A stretch of 64,000 nt of DNA from Symsagittifera roscoffensis (taxonomy: Eukaryota > Xenacoelomorpha > Acoela > Convolutidae), in NCBI RefSeq assembly GCF_963678635.1, contig NC_087066.1, forward strand, positions 32,121,301-32,185,300, written 5' to 3'. A program made the translations under genes and the position numbers. The notes under the pieces were generated by a model. It saw nothing but the letters and a program-made list of their open reading frames with translations. It was not told the origin of the DNA and ran no database searches. How positions within the stretch are numbered: the first letter of the stretch is position 1; every line of letters begins with the position of its first letter. This document shows positions 33,184-43,749 of this stretch, one piece after another.

Positions 33184-34019
33184 TTACAAGTAAAAAATTT
33201 CGTCGAAAGTTATTTTGTCATTTATTGTTCCGAGTACGCAAGCGGCGTTCGCAATCTGTATTGCCAGGAAGATTCTCTGTTTTAAAAAGCTGCCTGCTCT
33301 GAGTTCCTCAGTGCATATGCTTAGGTTCTTACAAAGTTTGCTCAAAAAAACTTCTGTGCTGGGGCCGGCCGCGCCCTGAATTTTAAAAGCTAGCGGTTGA
33401 AAAAGATATCCATCATTTACAAGATCTTTAAACTTGTCAATTTTTCGCTCTTCCGCTTCAGCGGCAGCCGTACCAGGGTTACAAAAAGACCCCGCATTAA
33501 TCCTACAAGGAGCTAAGGTGTCTACTACCGTTACATCCCACAAGAGCTGCTTACCATCAGCCCATGGAACGAGCGTAAAACCGTCTGGTCGCTTCTGATC
33601 GGTCCTGTAGAGGTGTCGTGGTTCTAAAACAGACGGAATGTGAGTAGATGATAGACTCTGCTTTAAAGGGCATTCAGGTTTGAATGCCTAGAGAATCTCC
33701 CTGCACTTTTGAGGCAAGAAAGACCATGCCAACCATCCTCGGTAATGTCTTTTCCGCACACGCATTCATGCCGTTCGCATATTTTTTATCCTAATCGAAG
33801 TCCTATCGCATTTCTGAGTTGTTGGTTTGACAGTTTTAACCTTAAATTTTTGCACGGTCGTAAAATCAAGTCTGCCATCTTGCTGTCAAAAATTGACTCT
33901 GTCCAATTTTTTTGGATTTCATTTTCCGGGGCCATTTCAATTTTTTCAAGTTCAAACCATCGTTTAAGCGCGTCACCATAATTTTCATCCACATGCTCCA
34001 AGTTAAAGATTTCGCTCAA
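33184..34019 (-). pseudogene. CCHC and restriction-like endonuclease of the RLE LINE
   Basis: In order on the minus strand: LSNQQLRNAIGLRLG, the CCHC motif [19 protein letters not shown], then the RLE core KRPDGFTLVPWADGKQLLWD followed by VTVVDTLAP. The PD...D core residues that coordinate metal are present. It ends with KQRIFLAIQIANAACVLGT, typical of this family's C-terminus. At least one frameshift lies between the CCHC and RLE parts, near 33680. Confidence 0.8.
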
Positions 34020-34589
34020 GGCAATTTTTTTGCTCCTACTGCTGAGGCTAAGAAAGCGGGAAGAGCGAGTAGACGAGCAGAAGAAACGCCCAAGCCACCT
34101 TTGGCTGCCGGTAGAACTGCTTGTAAAAACTGGTTATCATCCGTTTTCACTTTAATGACATTGCATAACGAGTTTCTTAGAGTTTGTCGTAGCGTTCCAA
34201 AAAATCATTTCGCAAAAAACAAAGGCTCGTACGCAAAAATATAGAGTTTTGGCATGCTAAAGCAATTTTTCAGGTAAAACTATAATGTGCGTCTAGTTTG
34301 TCAGTGACATCTGAGATTTTTTCAAACTCCTTAATTTTTTCGTGGAGCAATTCTTTTCGGCAAAGTTCGTTGATTGAAGATCCTAAAATGAGGAGTTCTT
34401 TTTTTTATTTTTTATTTTGGGGCATTTTTTTTTAGAAATTGTGTTAAAATTGAGTTATACCGTGTACCCGTAGTCGGTCCCAAAAAACAAAGTTCGCACT
34501 TCTCAGTGTTCAAGCATAGGCCGTAAGTTTGTTCCTATTTCAGAATGTTTTTCAGGTTTCGGAGTACTACCTTATAGTCGTCGGCTCAA

Positions 34590-35514
34590 TTGCCATCATC
34601 TAAATACCAGATGTTAATTTTCGACTCCAACTGTTTGACTAGTTTCTGAATTATTTCCGCAAAAAAGGGGTCCGTCTTCTGACATTATGACAGAGCTTCC
34701 GTTAAAAAGGTAACTAGGTTTACCATACGCGCAATGGGTGTAATTATACAATTCCGGGCGATTTGAATAAACATGATTCAGCATTGTTTCTCTGTTTAAA
34801 GAGTTAAAGGCATTCTTAAAATCGAGTTTTAAAAGAACAGTGCATTTTGGATTGTCGTCGCGTTCCATTAGGTTTCGAAACGAGTGCGCAGCTATTTCTG
34901 CTCCTCTTTTGGTACCGCATCCTACCTGTACGTTTCCGAAAAAATTTTGTCGCTCGGAGAGGGCCTTGCTTCCAGCGCATTTAGACGCGATACGTCTCAG
35001 CGTGTTGCCTATGGCAATCGGTCTCAACCCTCCGTCTATATTTATGAGGGCGATAAGCTTTGCGCCAAAAAAAAGGTCTTAGTGGTACGGGTATTTTGCC
35101 ATCTCCAATGAGGTTTATCAGCTTGGTAAGCGATTTCAGAAAATTAAGTCCTGCACTGCCATTCGACTTACTAACAAGATCTTTAAAAATTTGAGGAACT
35201 ATTTTATCAGGACCTGCTGCTGATCCGTTTGGAAAGGACATTATCGCTTTGTATAGGTCGAAATTGGTTACGAAAAAACTGTCCAACTTTTCTGGATTTG
35301 GAGCTGCAAATTTGGCTCGCTGCGGGTGCTTAGACAACATTTTTTGATAGTTATCAGTTAAAAAAGGAGCTATTTTGTCATCCGAAGTAGCAAGCCTTTT
35401 TCCTCCCTTTACATTTCCTTCATCAAACTTACTACTTATTAACTTTATTCTCTGCTCGAGGTCACTCAGAGGCGGGCTTGAAACTTGGGGATGGGGTTTT
35501 GGAAGTGACGTCAT
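34590..35514 (-). pseudogene. RT domain of the RLE LINE (frameshifted)
   Basis: The first part (35514-34981) includes FPNGSAAGPDKIVPQIFKDL, the RT lead-in. After a frameshift, 35027-34614 has RPIAIGNTLRRIASK, CGTKRGAEIAAHSFRN, LKLDFKNAFNSLNRETML (motif A) and YLFNGSSVIMSEDG. The motif B zone is damaged. Motif C reads IWYLDDGN at 34609-34592, so the catalytic pair is retained. Confidence 0.8.
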
Positions 35515-35531
35515 TTGCTCGAATTTTTTTA

Positions 35532-35972
35532 TTAATCAAAGAACTCATGCTTGTGGTCTGTTTGCGTCCACTTCTTTTGGGTTGCTCCAAAAAACAAGAA
35601 AGACGTTAAAAAAATTAGCCATTTTGTAACATCTTCTACATTGTAGACGATAACATTTATTTTGTCCGACAGACTTTCCGCCAAGGGAACACGCGAGTCT
35701 TTTGGTACTCTCTTGAGTACTCGGACATTTGAGATGGCTGTATTAACATAATTGTCTAGCACTAAATCATTACCTATTGTTGCTTTATTAACAGATTTTA
35801 CATCAACGCATAAAGGACACTGAAACCATTGGGTTTTCTTAGAGTCGCTAAGAGAAATATTTACACAACTGATATGATACCAACTAGAACAACAATCACA
35901 TCTAATCCAATTTATCAGTCCTGAAGGTTTTAAGCAATCTTTGCTTGTACACTCTTTGTTGTTTTTCCTCAT
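35532..35972 (-). CDS. N-terminal PHD-finger ORF of the RLE LINE
   Basis: The ORF starts MRKNNKECTSKDC and contains a complete C4HC3 PHD finger in residues about 8-55: CX4CX11CX2CX4HX2CX15CX2C, including WIRCDCCSSWYHISC and WFQCPLC. PHD fingers usually read histone H3 tails; a role in target choice is inference. The segment after about residue 90 (SLSDKINVIVYNVED) leads towards the RT region, which continues in another frame after 35532. Confidence 0.75.
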   Translation of the reverse strand: MRKNNKECTSKDCLKPSGLINWIRCDCCSSWYHISCVNISLSDSKKTQWFQCPLCVDVKSVNKATIGNDLVLDNYVNTAISNVRVLKRVPKDSRVPLAESLSDKINVIVYNVEDVTKWLIFLTSFLFFGATQKKWTQTDHKHEFFD

Positions 35973-36299
35973 CTTGACGCAGCTTAAAGGTAAAAAAAAG
36001 GATTTTGACTGGACTTTAGGGGACTGAACTAACCCATGATAAGCGGTTAGTGGGAATTTTACAAATCAGCAAATAAAAAAAAAGACAACTAATTTAATTT
36101 AAAATTTAAAATCGAATTATAAAAATCAAAAAACAAGGAACAATCTCACCCGAGCTCAGTAGGTCCAGCGGCGCACCACCAGACTCCTCAAGCCAGTTCC
36201 AGATTCCCACCTCCCCACAGAAAGCCACTTGACAGACCTGTCTCTAAAATCCCTCAGAGGGCGCTCCACATACAGGCACAAACATCAAACATAACAAAT

Positions 36300-36331
36300 C
36301 TATTTAATAAGTTTATCAAAACAATTAGGCT
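36300..36331 (-). repeat. Penelope-tail motif, inverted copy
   Basis: The reverse complement reads agcctaattgttttgataaa..., matching the tails at 26291-26326 and 60563-60598. No Penelope coding sequence adjoins it here. Confidence 0.6.
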
Positions 36332-36333
36332 TT

Positions 36334-37036
36334 AAGCCTCGCTTTTCTCGAAATTCAATTTTGATTTAGTCGGTAAGCATTGACAAAAAAATGGGAAAAA
36401 ATTCGCATTGTTTTTATTTGATCGAAAAAAATCTAATCCCACCTTCATGGGATGAAAATCAAACCTGCTAATAGGTTTTTCCTTCGTTTTTTGAGTTTTT
36501 TTCTACCATTTTAGATTCCAATTGTTCTTCAAATACATGGCCAACTCAATTCATCACGCTTTGGAACACTCAAACTACAAACAAAACTTTTTGACCAAGC
36601 TATTGCCAATTCCAAGTCGCTCTTTGAAACCAAACACTGTGAAGCTGCAGAAAAACCTGGCAAAGTGTTTACAAAGGGATTCTCAAGCCCAAAAGCTTCA
36701 ACTGGGTGTGTGGCACAATTTGATGAAAAAACCGGTAAAAAATCACAGCACGAATCATCTCCGAGCGTGCTTTGCTGAGGATGTTTTTGGCGTGACGTGA
36801 ACTGACAATTGTTGTTGTTGTTGTTGTTGTGAATTTACAGTAGGATACTGATGGGATGATATCCCCAAAGTTCTCAAAATTTTGTCCAGTTATTGCGGCA
36901 CATGTTGCAGTCACAGAAGAGGGACCATGTGCACTTGTTTTGTTCTGAGAATTGATCGTCGAAAAACTTCCACATCATCTGTATCAATCTTCGCTTTAAG
37001 CCTCGCATTTCTCGAAATTCAATTTTGATTTAGTCG
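36334..37036 (+). repeat. Pair of 45-bp direct repeats flanking an exon-like segment
   Basis: The phrase ctttaagcctcgc(t/a)tttctcg, continuing to gatttagtcgg, occurs at 36334-36378 and 36992-37036, 658 bp apart, with one mismatch. The interval contains the exon-like ORF at 36.5 kb and a (TTG)7 run at 36809-36830. This could be a tandem duplication scar or an insertion of unknown type. Confidence 0.65.
36515..36778 (+). CDS. Possible orphan terminal exon
   Basis: A strong acceptor-like tract (ttttttctaccattttag) ends at 36514. The frame starting IPIVLQIHGQLNSSRFGTLK is open to a TGA at about 36778, giving about 87 codons ending ESSPSVLC. Composition is protein-like (SKSLFETKHCEAAEKPGK, KASTGCVAQFDEKTGKK). 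I recognise no domain and found no partner exon upstream, where a LINE 5' end lies at 36266. It could be an orphaned or retroposed exon, or chance. Confidence 0.3.
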   Translation: MPIVLQIHGQLNSSRFGTLKLQTKLFDQAIANSKSLFETKHCEAAEKPGKVFTKGFSSPKASTGCVAQFDEKTGKKSQHESSPSVLC

Positions 37037-37116
37037 GAAAATTAGACGGCACGTCCTGAATGTATACTCTCCTCTAGCTTTTTCAGTTCTGGTCTTGTTT
37101 AGGTTGAAAATTTCTT

Positions 37117-38063
37117 GAAGAAGAAGAAGAAGAAAGAATACCTGAATTACTATACAGTAAAAAGCCGAGGCATCAGTATAGCAAAGTCCAAATAATAAAC
37201 TTGGTTAAAATTCATTGGTTACATCAAACAAAAACACAACATCAGAAAACAAGCAATAAACAAAACCAAACAAAACAAAACAAGTTCGGTTACAGTTCAG
37301 AAATTGGTTGATTAAAATATATGAAGTTACGGATACTAAAAAAAACATCAGTTTTAAGAGTTAAGAACGAGCTGGTATCAAAACTTTACAAACGATTTTA
37401 TAGATAGTCCAAACCTGCAGCGTATATACAGAGTATACACAGATTCTCTTTCAAAAAATGTCTGGAAAATTAAACTAAATTAAAACATATAGATGTAGCA
37501 AAAACGGAAATCACGCCACGTATTTGTATTTGTACATATTGGATTGTTTCTCAATTCATTCACGTAAAATTCTTTCAATTTTTTCTTGAATTCTGTTCTC
37601 AATTTTTCTAAATTGCGCAAAATTATGGGCAGTGAATTCAATTTTTTAGAAGTCAAATGAAAAAATGATTTTTGTAGAGAAGCGGTTGAACAATGTTTGT
37701 CAAAAATAATTTGTTTCGTTCTTTTATTGAGCTTTTATTTCGTTCTTTCGTTCTTCTTGGATTTTCAATTTTTGCCGGGAGCTTAATGGGATTGTTTTCT
37801 TCATGCATGAATTTCGCCAGTAAATGCATCAGTAAATCGTTCAACTGGAGAAACAACGCAAGAGGCAGGATGTTTAACAATCTCAGCTGCTCTGTATAGT
37901 CAGAATCGTTTCCCGTGATCCACTTTAAGACTTTCTTTTGGAACCGTTCTAATCTCCCTAAGTCGTTTCTTGAGATATTGCTAATAATTAGACCATACGT
38001 TAGAACAGGAAGTAATAAGGATTTGTACAGACCAAGTTTCATGCGCATTTTGACTTAGAATTC
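37117..38063 (-). mobile_element. 5'-truncated LINE 3' fragment with (TTC)n tail
   Basis: The minus ORF 38048-37653 encodes the post-RT C-terminal block: KLGLYKSLLLPVLTYGLI, LGRLERFQKKVLKWITG and LRLLNILPLALFLQLNDL. This parallels the same block of the 31-32-kb LINE. It ends with a (TTC)n run on the minus strand at 37136-37117. The RT core is absent. Confidence 0.7.
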
Positions 38064-38148
38064 TAATTTAGTGAGAGTTTGTCAAGAGAGTTTGTCTAGA
38101 AAACGACATTATACCTGATTTTTTGAGGTTCAGGGTACCGGAAAATGG

Positions 38149-39435
38149 ATGTTTTCGAACCAAGTAGTACACAGTTTTCAGACAAAACTTCTAAGAACGG
38201 AGATAAACAAGGCAAGGACAGATGAGAAAAACGTTGAAGTCAAACTAGAAAGGGCGAGAGGCGCAGTGCAGAGGGTTGTAGATGAGAAGTTTTGGCCTTC
38301 GGTAATTAAATATTTAAGTCTTAGGGGACAAAGACAAACAACAACAGTCAAAGAGACCCATCAGAAGAAGCTAATGAAACTATCAGAAAGGTAAGACCGA
38401 CCTCTAGGGAAGCAAGGTGAGGGTTCGGTAAGAGCTCTTGATGATGTTGAATTACCAAATTGGGTACAACAAGTGTTGGCATTAGGGCCAAAGTACTTTC
38501 TCGCCGACATTGACATCTTTCTACCGGATCTCAAAAATTGTAAAGTCCCCGGGGAGGCCCTTTGTGAGATCGAAGCTGCGGCAAAAGCCTATGCTAAGAG
38601 GGCGAAACAAACACCATCTGACAAAGGCGTTGAGAAGGCCCGAAAGTATCTGAAGAGCAATGGATTAGTTGCGGTAATGTTTGACAAAGATGTGGGTTTT
38701 TGTGTAATGAGAAAGGACATCTACGAGAACAGGTTGTCGGATACATTAGATTCAAATCAATTCAGCAAAAGTAAAGGAACAAGTGATGCGATTGTTTTGA
38801 AGATAGAAAGAGACATCAATAAGGAGTTGTTGGCTATGAGGAAAAAAGATGAAATAAGAGAGAGTCTCTACACAAGGATGAGGTCTACTGGTGGGCAGCC
38901 CGCCAGGCTTTATGGGTTGGCCAAAGTGCATAAACTGAATACCCCATTAAGACCGGTCCTCTCCTTGCCTGGTAGCTCTTATTATAACTTGAACAAGGTT
39001 CTTGCTAAATTTTTCGAGAAAATTGAGGGCGAAAACATCGAAACCAACTCACTAGATGCAAGAGAAATCTTAGAGAGCACTAATCTTGAGCCCAATGAAA
39101 ACTTGATATCTCTAGATGTGATGAGTTTGTACACCAATGTTTTACTGAAAGAAGCGATAGACATAGCTCTGAGAAAACTGTATGAGCAAGATGAACCACC
39201 ATCAATTGCTAGGAAAAGCATGAAGAGACTGTTGAACATGGCAGTTAGTCAAGTCCATTTCAAGTGCAATGAAACATGTTACGTTCAGAAAGGTGGTTTG
39301 GCAATGGGGGCATCTCTTGCCGTTATTTCAGCAAATCTTTGGCTGAAGCAGTACGAAACTGCACTATCAAGGGATATTCCCGAAATGTTTTTGCCCGAGA
39401 AAGATCTTCACGGAATATGTCCCGGAGTGCAATAA
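38149..39435 (+). pseudogene. PLE polyprotein part 1: N-terminus and RT fingers/palm to motif B
   Basis: One frame runs from 38149 to 39435 with a single TAA at 38392-38394. Motifs include LPNWVQQVLALGPKYFLADI, EIEAAAKAYAKRAKQTPSDK, MFDKDVGFCVM, ARLYGLAKVHK followed by LRPVLSLPGS, LISLDVMSLYTNV (motif A) and QKGGLAMGASLAVISANLWL (motif B). This is the Penelope-type RT, related to telomerase RT rather than LINE RT. The frame is lost inside the PHD finger: removing one C near 39423 restores the reading. Confidence 0.85.
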
Positions 39436-40345
39436 GAAAGTCACGTACAGGTCAAAAGGTGTAGAATGTGAATGCTGTTTGAACTGGTATCACGTAAAAT
39501 GCGGTGATATATCAGATGATGAGTATCGAAATATAAGTGAAACCGTCTGGTACTGCAGAAAATGCATCGCAATAAGGGAGAAAAATAAGTCAGGGCAACA
39601 ATCTAAATTGTTTCTCCAATACGTTGATGATATAGTGAGAACAGTGAAGGGTGATCCTGAAAAACTGCTACGGGCTGCAAACTTACTACATCCAAATTTA
39701 CAGTTCACAATAGAGACATCAAACACAAACGGAACTTTGGCATTTTTGGATTTACAAATTAGTATTGACAAAAGCAGGAAAATTAGCTGTGGGTGGTATC
39801 AAAAACCAACAGATACAGGTACCATACTCAATTTTAGAAGCTGCGCTCCCCTTCAGTACAAGAGAAGTGTGATTGAAGGAACTGTTCGCCGGGTTTTCCG
39901 CAGTACGTCAACATGGGAAAAATATGATAAAGCCATGAAAATCAACCGTGAGCAGTGGTTGGATAACCAATATCCAGAAAGTTGGTCGTCGCGGGTAGCA
40001 TCCCATGCCCTTGAAAAGATCATCAGCGAGGGCAAAAACAAAAAGAACATGGCTGAGAAAAAGAAGCCCTGTGATTATAGCAGTGATTCACCACCCATCT
40101 CGATGGTCCAATATAGGGGGAATCACAGTCAAACATTAGCAAAAAAAGTGCGCGATATCACCAATGCGCTGATAATATTCAGGACGAGTAAATTGAAAAC
40201 TTGTATGCCCTCTCTAAAATCCTCCTTTTCCAGTGAACTGAAATCAAAAGTGGTGTACAGACTTGAATGTTGTGGGTGCAAATCCATCTATGTTGGCCAG
40301 ACGGTTCGACATCTCACCACAAGTATTGAGGAACACCGAAAATAG
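39410..40345 (+). CDS. PLE polyprotein part 2: PHD finger, YVDD box, GIY-YIG endonuclease
   Basis: The PHD finger spans 39419-39573: CPEC, then ECECCLNWYHVKC, then VWYCRKC. The pattern is CX2CX12CX2CX4HX2CX17CX2C, with the conserved Trp two residues before the last pair. It is followed 15-20 residues later by FLQYVDDIV (RT motif C, about 39612-39638) and ANLLHPNLQFTIETSNTNGT and LAFLDLQI (RT end). The C-terminal endonuclease has YRLECCGCKSIYVGQTVRHL and EEH. A TAG at 40343-40345 ends this frame, but TPVGQHIRQCG and WKIIDQASSSIKLLTLEA continue in frame beyond it. Normal Penelope RTs have no zinc finger between motifs B and C. Confidence 0.85.
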   Translation, partial: TEYVPECNKKVTYRSKGVECECCLNWYHVKCGDISDDEYRNISETVWYCRKCIAIREKNKSGQQSKLFLQYVDDIVRTVKGDPEKLLRAANLLHPNLQFTIETSNTNGTLAFLDLQISIDKSRKISCGWYQKPTDTGTILNFRSCAPLQYKRSVIEGTVRRVFRSTSTWEKYDKAMKINREQWLDNQYPESWSSRVASHALEKIISEGKNKKNMAEKKKPCDYSSDSPPISMVQYRGNHSQTLAKKVRDITNALIIFRTSKLKTCMPSLKSSFSSELKSKVVYRLECCGCKSIYVGQTVRHLTTSIEEHRK

Positions 40346-41165
40346 GATACCCCAGTTGGACAGCATATAAGGCAGTGTGGTATTTAGCGTAGTAAGTCTG
40401 AGTTGAATTGGAAAATAATCGACCAGGCGTCCAGCAGCATCAAGTTACTTACATTAGAGGCCTGCACATTAGGAAAGAGAGACTGGCAATTAACACGCGC
40501 GACGAGTTTAGAAGTAGGGAGCTGACACTAGGGCTATAGTTCCAGAATCGAAAAATTCTGGCTAAAATAACAAAATTTTGAAACAACTTACATGTTAGCA
40601 TAAAAATTAGCCACAAAACGAAAACGTGAAAATAAAAATGAAGAAAACTCTCAGAAATTTGTGACAAAATGTTTTAAAATGTTACATAATAGTTGTTACA
40701 TAATTTCAGTAATATTTGTAAGGTTTTGATTGGTTGAATGTTTAAAATTTTGAAGTAATGATGTGTGTGACACTTTTTATGATCTTTGATCATTTTGTAC
40801 AGATAGTTTAGAATTTTTAAAACCTGAAGATGCACAAAATGTGCGAAAACGTTTGTTTGAATTTACAATTTTAACGCATTCTTTGAATTCTAAGTTTTTG
40901 CGGATGCAATAGAACGTTTCATTCGCTTTCGACATTCTTGAGTCAATATGGGTTGTCCATGTTAAATGTTTGGACACATGTATTTCTAGATCCTTTATCA
41001 CATTCGAGCTTTCCACTGCTGTTTCACAAAGAAGGAATTCGTGTTGATTTCCTCTAAAATCGACTTTAAAACATTTGTCTAGTGCCAGACTCATTTTGTT
41101 TTTGTCTACCCAGTTTTCAACACTTTTTAGGTCCTACTGGATGTCCTATGTGTCTACATTCACTG

Positions 41166-41977
41166 CTAGTATTTTAGGTCGTCTGCAAAGATATATGGGT
41201 CACTAAATTTTAATACTTCAGGAAGATCATTTATGAAGTTGCAGAAGAATAATGGACCAATCAACGATCCTTGTGGTACGTCACTTGTTATTTCTAAAGT
41301 TTCTGATGAGAAATTGTCAGCACGAACAAATTTTTTCCTGTTGCTGAGATAGTCTGAGATTATTTCTAGGAAAGAGCCTCCAACTCCAATGTTGCTCATT
41401 TTCTGTAGTAGTTCGTAGTGCGGGACTTTGTCAAAAGCCTTTGAAAAGTCAGTATAGAATGCGATCACATGGTTTTCAACGTTCTTGTCAATTGCTTCGT
41501 AGATTTCTTTCAGGAAAGATAACATGTTTGTAACCACTGATCGGTTTTTAACAAAACCGTGCTGACTTCTTGTGAGAAGTTTGATGAAATGGTCGTACAG
41601 CGCTAGATACATGCATTTTCCAGGAGTTTACTCATGATATTTAGGAATGACACCGGCCGGTAGTTTTCCATTAGTCGTTTGTCACCTTTCTTGTAAATAG
41701 GCGACACAATCGCAACTTTCCATTTATCTGGTATTTTCCTTACCCTCTTGATGTTTTTAAAAACGCAATGCAAAATTGTGCTCATTTCTCTGGCCGTTCG
41801 CTGGAAGAAAATCGGTGGGAGTCCATCTGGGCCACGCGATTTTGTTATGTGGAGCTCTGTTATAATTTGGTTTAAATATGTTTTTGAGATACTGAAGTTA
41901 CTCAAAATCCTGTTTTCGCACTTCATGTCACTGAGGTTGAAGCTTGATTTGGGCGAAAAGACAGTGAAAATATTCAT
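41166..41977 (-). pseudogene. LINE reverse transcriptase core
   Basis: Two overlapping frames (41977-41603 and 41612-41166) give a nearly complete RT core: ITKSRGPDGLPPIFFQRTA, ENYRPVSFLNIMSKLLENA, RSQHGFVKNRSVVTNMLSF, FYTDFSKAFDKVPHYELLQK (motif A), SDVPQGSLIGPLFF (motif B) and YIFADDLKY (motif C, just before 41166). Catalytic residues are intact; a single frameshift near 41605 and a stop after motif C inactivate it. Confidence 0.8.
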
Positions 41978-42704
41978 TCAAAAAGTTCAGTTTTTCTTTG
42001 GCTTTGGAAACAGCTATGTCGTCCTTGATCATAATCTTCGGGAGAGTTTCTGATTTTTTCAGACTCTTAAAATGTTTGAAAATTAAATGTGTGTTAGGAG
42101 TGGACATCACATTTTCCTGATAATTTAATCTATCTTCCTCTACTGCATCTTTCGCCATTTTATCTAGAGATAGAATGAGATTTCTGCGGTAGCTTGTAGG
42201 TTTCAATTTGTATATTCTAGTTTGTCTTCGCAGTTTGTTCATGATGTTTGAGGTACTTGGCGTAATCCATGGCGGAAGTGATTGGCGACGTCTTGTTTTT
42301 CTGGGCACATGTTGGCTTATTAAATTTTCCAAATAATCGTAAAGTTCCTCGCACATTCTTTTGATGTTTGTATGACATACTGGTGAGAAAAGCTCACTTA
42401 GTATTGATTTCTTGATTTCGTTATAGACCACGCTACCGAAGCTTCGAAAGTTTTCAATAGCGACTTTTATCTCATGGCGAGGACATTCAAGTAGAATGCT
42501 GATTGCTTTGTGGTCGGAGCAAATGTAAATTTTTGAGAAATTTTCGTCAGGAGTCGCATGAATGTGATAATTTTTGAATATTGTAATGACTAGGGTGTTT
42601 TTGGCACAAAGTGGAAAATCTATTGCCTGCTCGAACTGATATTGCTCGATTAGTTCAATTATTGACTTTTCTTCATTTCCAAATAGTCGTAAAGATCCTC
42701 GCAC
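41928..42704 (-). pseudogene. LINE endonuclease C-terminus and linker
   Basis: The ORF contains KIYICSDHKAISILLECP (SDH motif of APE endonucleases) and LPPWITPSTSNIMNKLRRQT, the conserved LPPW linker also seen in the 29.6-kb ORF. It ends before the RT lead-in, which continues in another frame at 41977. Confidence 0.75.
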
Positions 42705-42803
42705 ATTCTATTGATTTTTTATGACATACTGGAGAGAAAGGCTCACTAAGTATTGATTTCTTGATTTCGTTATAGTACACGCTACCGAACCTTCGAAAGT
42801 TCA
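42329..42803 (-). repeat. Internal duplication of ~125 bp in the LINE
   Basis: The segment 42329-42453 recurs at 42679-42803 (offset 350 bp), with shared phrases such as cctcgcacattct, gtattgatttcttgatttcg and cgctaccgaa. A few substitutions separate the copies. The second copy marks the 5' edge of the element. Confidence 0.75.
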
Positions 42804-43480
42804 ATACGCGGTTGTCTGAATACAGATCGCACTCATTTTGAGATGTTGGTATTTCGCGCTTCGTGTGTTCGTTTTAATTGCTTCGCGTAGGCATTAGCTG
42901 CCGCTTCAACCTCAAATAACGACTCACTTGTTCTGGTCTGAAGATACAGTTGGGTAAAAAAAACTGTTTTTCAACTGATTGGTTTTCCCAAGTTAAACTG
43001 TTTTTTGGGTAAACAAGACAGCAGGAAATTACATTTTGGAAACTTTTCCTCATCATACACTAAAAAGGTGATCTTGCTGTCTCGAATTGTTGATTGTATA
43101 AGCAATTCTGACTTTTTCTCATTGAACATGGAGTAAAAAATGCCTGCTGACATCAAAGCTTCTTGGGAGTGCATTCAGTCCCCTTCTACTACTTCATTCA
43201 AAAATATTCCAATTGCATTAGCAAAATTTAGCAATATCTTGCTAATTTCAATTAACATTGTCATTTTTATTCAGTTTCATGTTTGCTTGATGATGCCAGT
43301 AAACAGCGAAAAACTTTGGAATCAAAGCATTGAATTAGACCTCAACGAATAGGTTTCAATTTCATATCTAAACAAGGTGGATCCCTCTTACAAGTTCATT
43401 TGTCTCAGCAGAGAAGAAGAAGGAGAAAGAATTAATTTCCTTTAAATAATAAATTAAAGCAAAAATAAAAACAAAAACAT
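42804..43480. other. Debris with a Penelope-like shred
   Basis: The minus strand near 42915-42875 encodes FEVEAAANAYAKQLKRT, close to the N-terminal block of the 38-kb Penelope element. The rest, including a 70-codon plus ORF at 43140, is not recognised. Confidence 0.45.
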
Positions 43481-43483
43481 CAT

Positions 43484-43744
43484 GTGAAGATCGACAGTTT
43501 GAGCAGGTGCACTTCAAAAACCATGAACAAGAGTTCAGTTGATCAAAAGTTGACACAGTTCTCTCTACTGAGGACGACTATACCAGGTGCAACTCTAGCC
43601 TGCAGCAGGCAACTTTTATATCATGTTTTATGTGTACAAGAAACTTGGCTTACAGAACTATTCCTTCCTTCTCACAACATATACACATCTATTCGATCTT
43701 CAAAGGAAAATGATTCACCAGCTCAATGTGGTGTGATGATTTAG
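43484..43744 (+). mobile_element. LINE endonuclease N-terminal scrap
   Basis: The frame encodes LLYHVLCVQETWLTELFLPS followed by HNIYTSIRSSKENDSPAQCG, matching the QETWL block and the following strand of APE-type endonucleases. It is truncated on both sides. Confidence 0.5.
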
Positions 43745-43749
43745 ATTTT

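Larger units (their letters stand above)
33150..36266 (-). mobile_element. RLE-type LINE with N-terminal PHD finger
   Basis: Read from 36266 downwards, the order is 5' UTR (shared with the copy at 24180), PHD finger, RT, CCHC motif and restriction-like endonuclease. Single-ORF architecture with a C-terminal RLE is the R2/NeSL/HERO-like type. Frames are broken in several places, so it is inactive. Confidence 0.8.
38120..40540 (+). mobile_element. Near full-length Penelope-like element with PHD finger inside the RT
   Basis: The polyprotein order is N-terminal region, RT with an embedded PHD finger, and C-terminal GIY-YIG endonuclease. Lesions are few: TAA at 38392-38394, a one-base shift near 39423, TAG at about 40343 and 40386, and a shift near 40470. 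No flanking repeats or LTR-like structure were found. The second copy at 44.2-45.4 kb shares the unusual PHD insertion. Confidence 0.8.
40777..42803 (-). mobile_element. Decayed APE-type LINE (RT and linker)
   Basis: On the minus strand: endonuclease C-terminal end (ICSDHKAI), linker, RT and post-RT parts. The RT is close to but distinct from the LINE at 27-32 kb. No 3' tail is seen, and the 3' end fades near 40780. The endonuclease start is missing. Confidence 0.75.

Noticed and set aside
33912-34244. 110-codon plus-strand ORF
   Set aside because: Antisense shadow of the RLE LINE coding sequence on the minus strand.
38388-38412. A perfect donor-like aaag|gtaaga in the Penelope element, hinting at a retained intron
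   Set aside because: The nearest usable acceptors would make an intron of about 17-26 nt. A simple TAA nonsense codon explains the break better.
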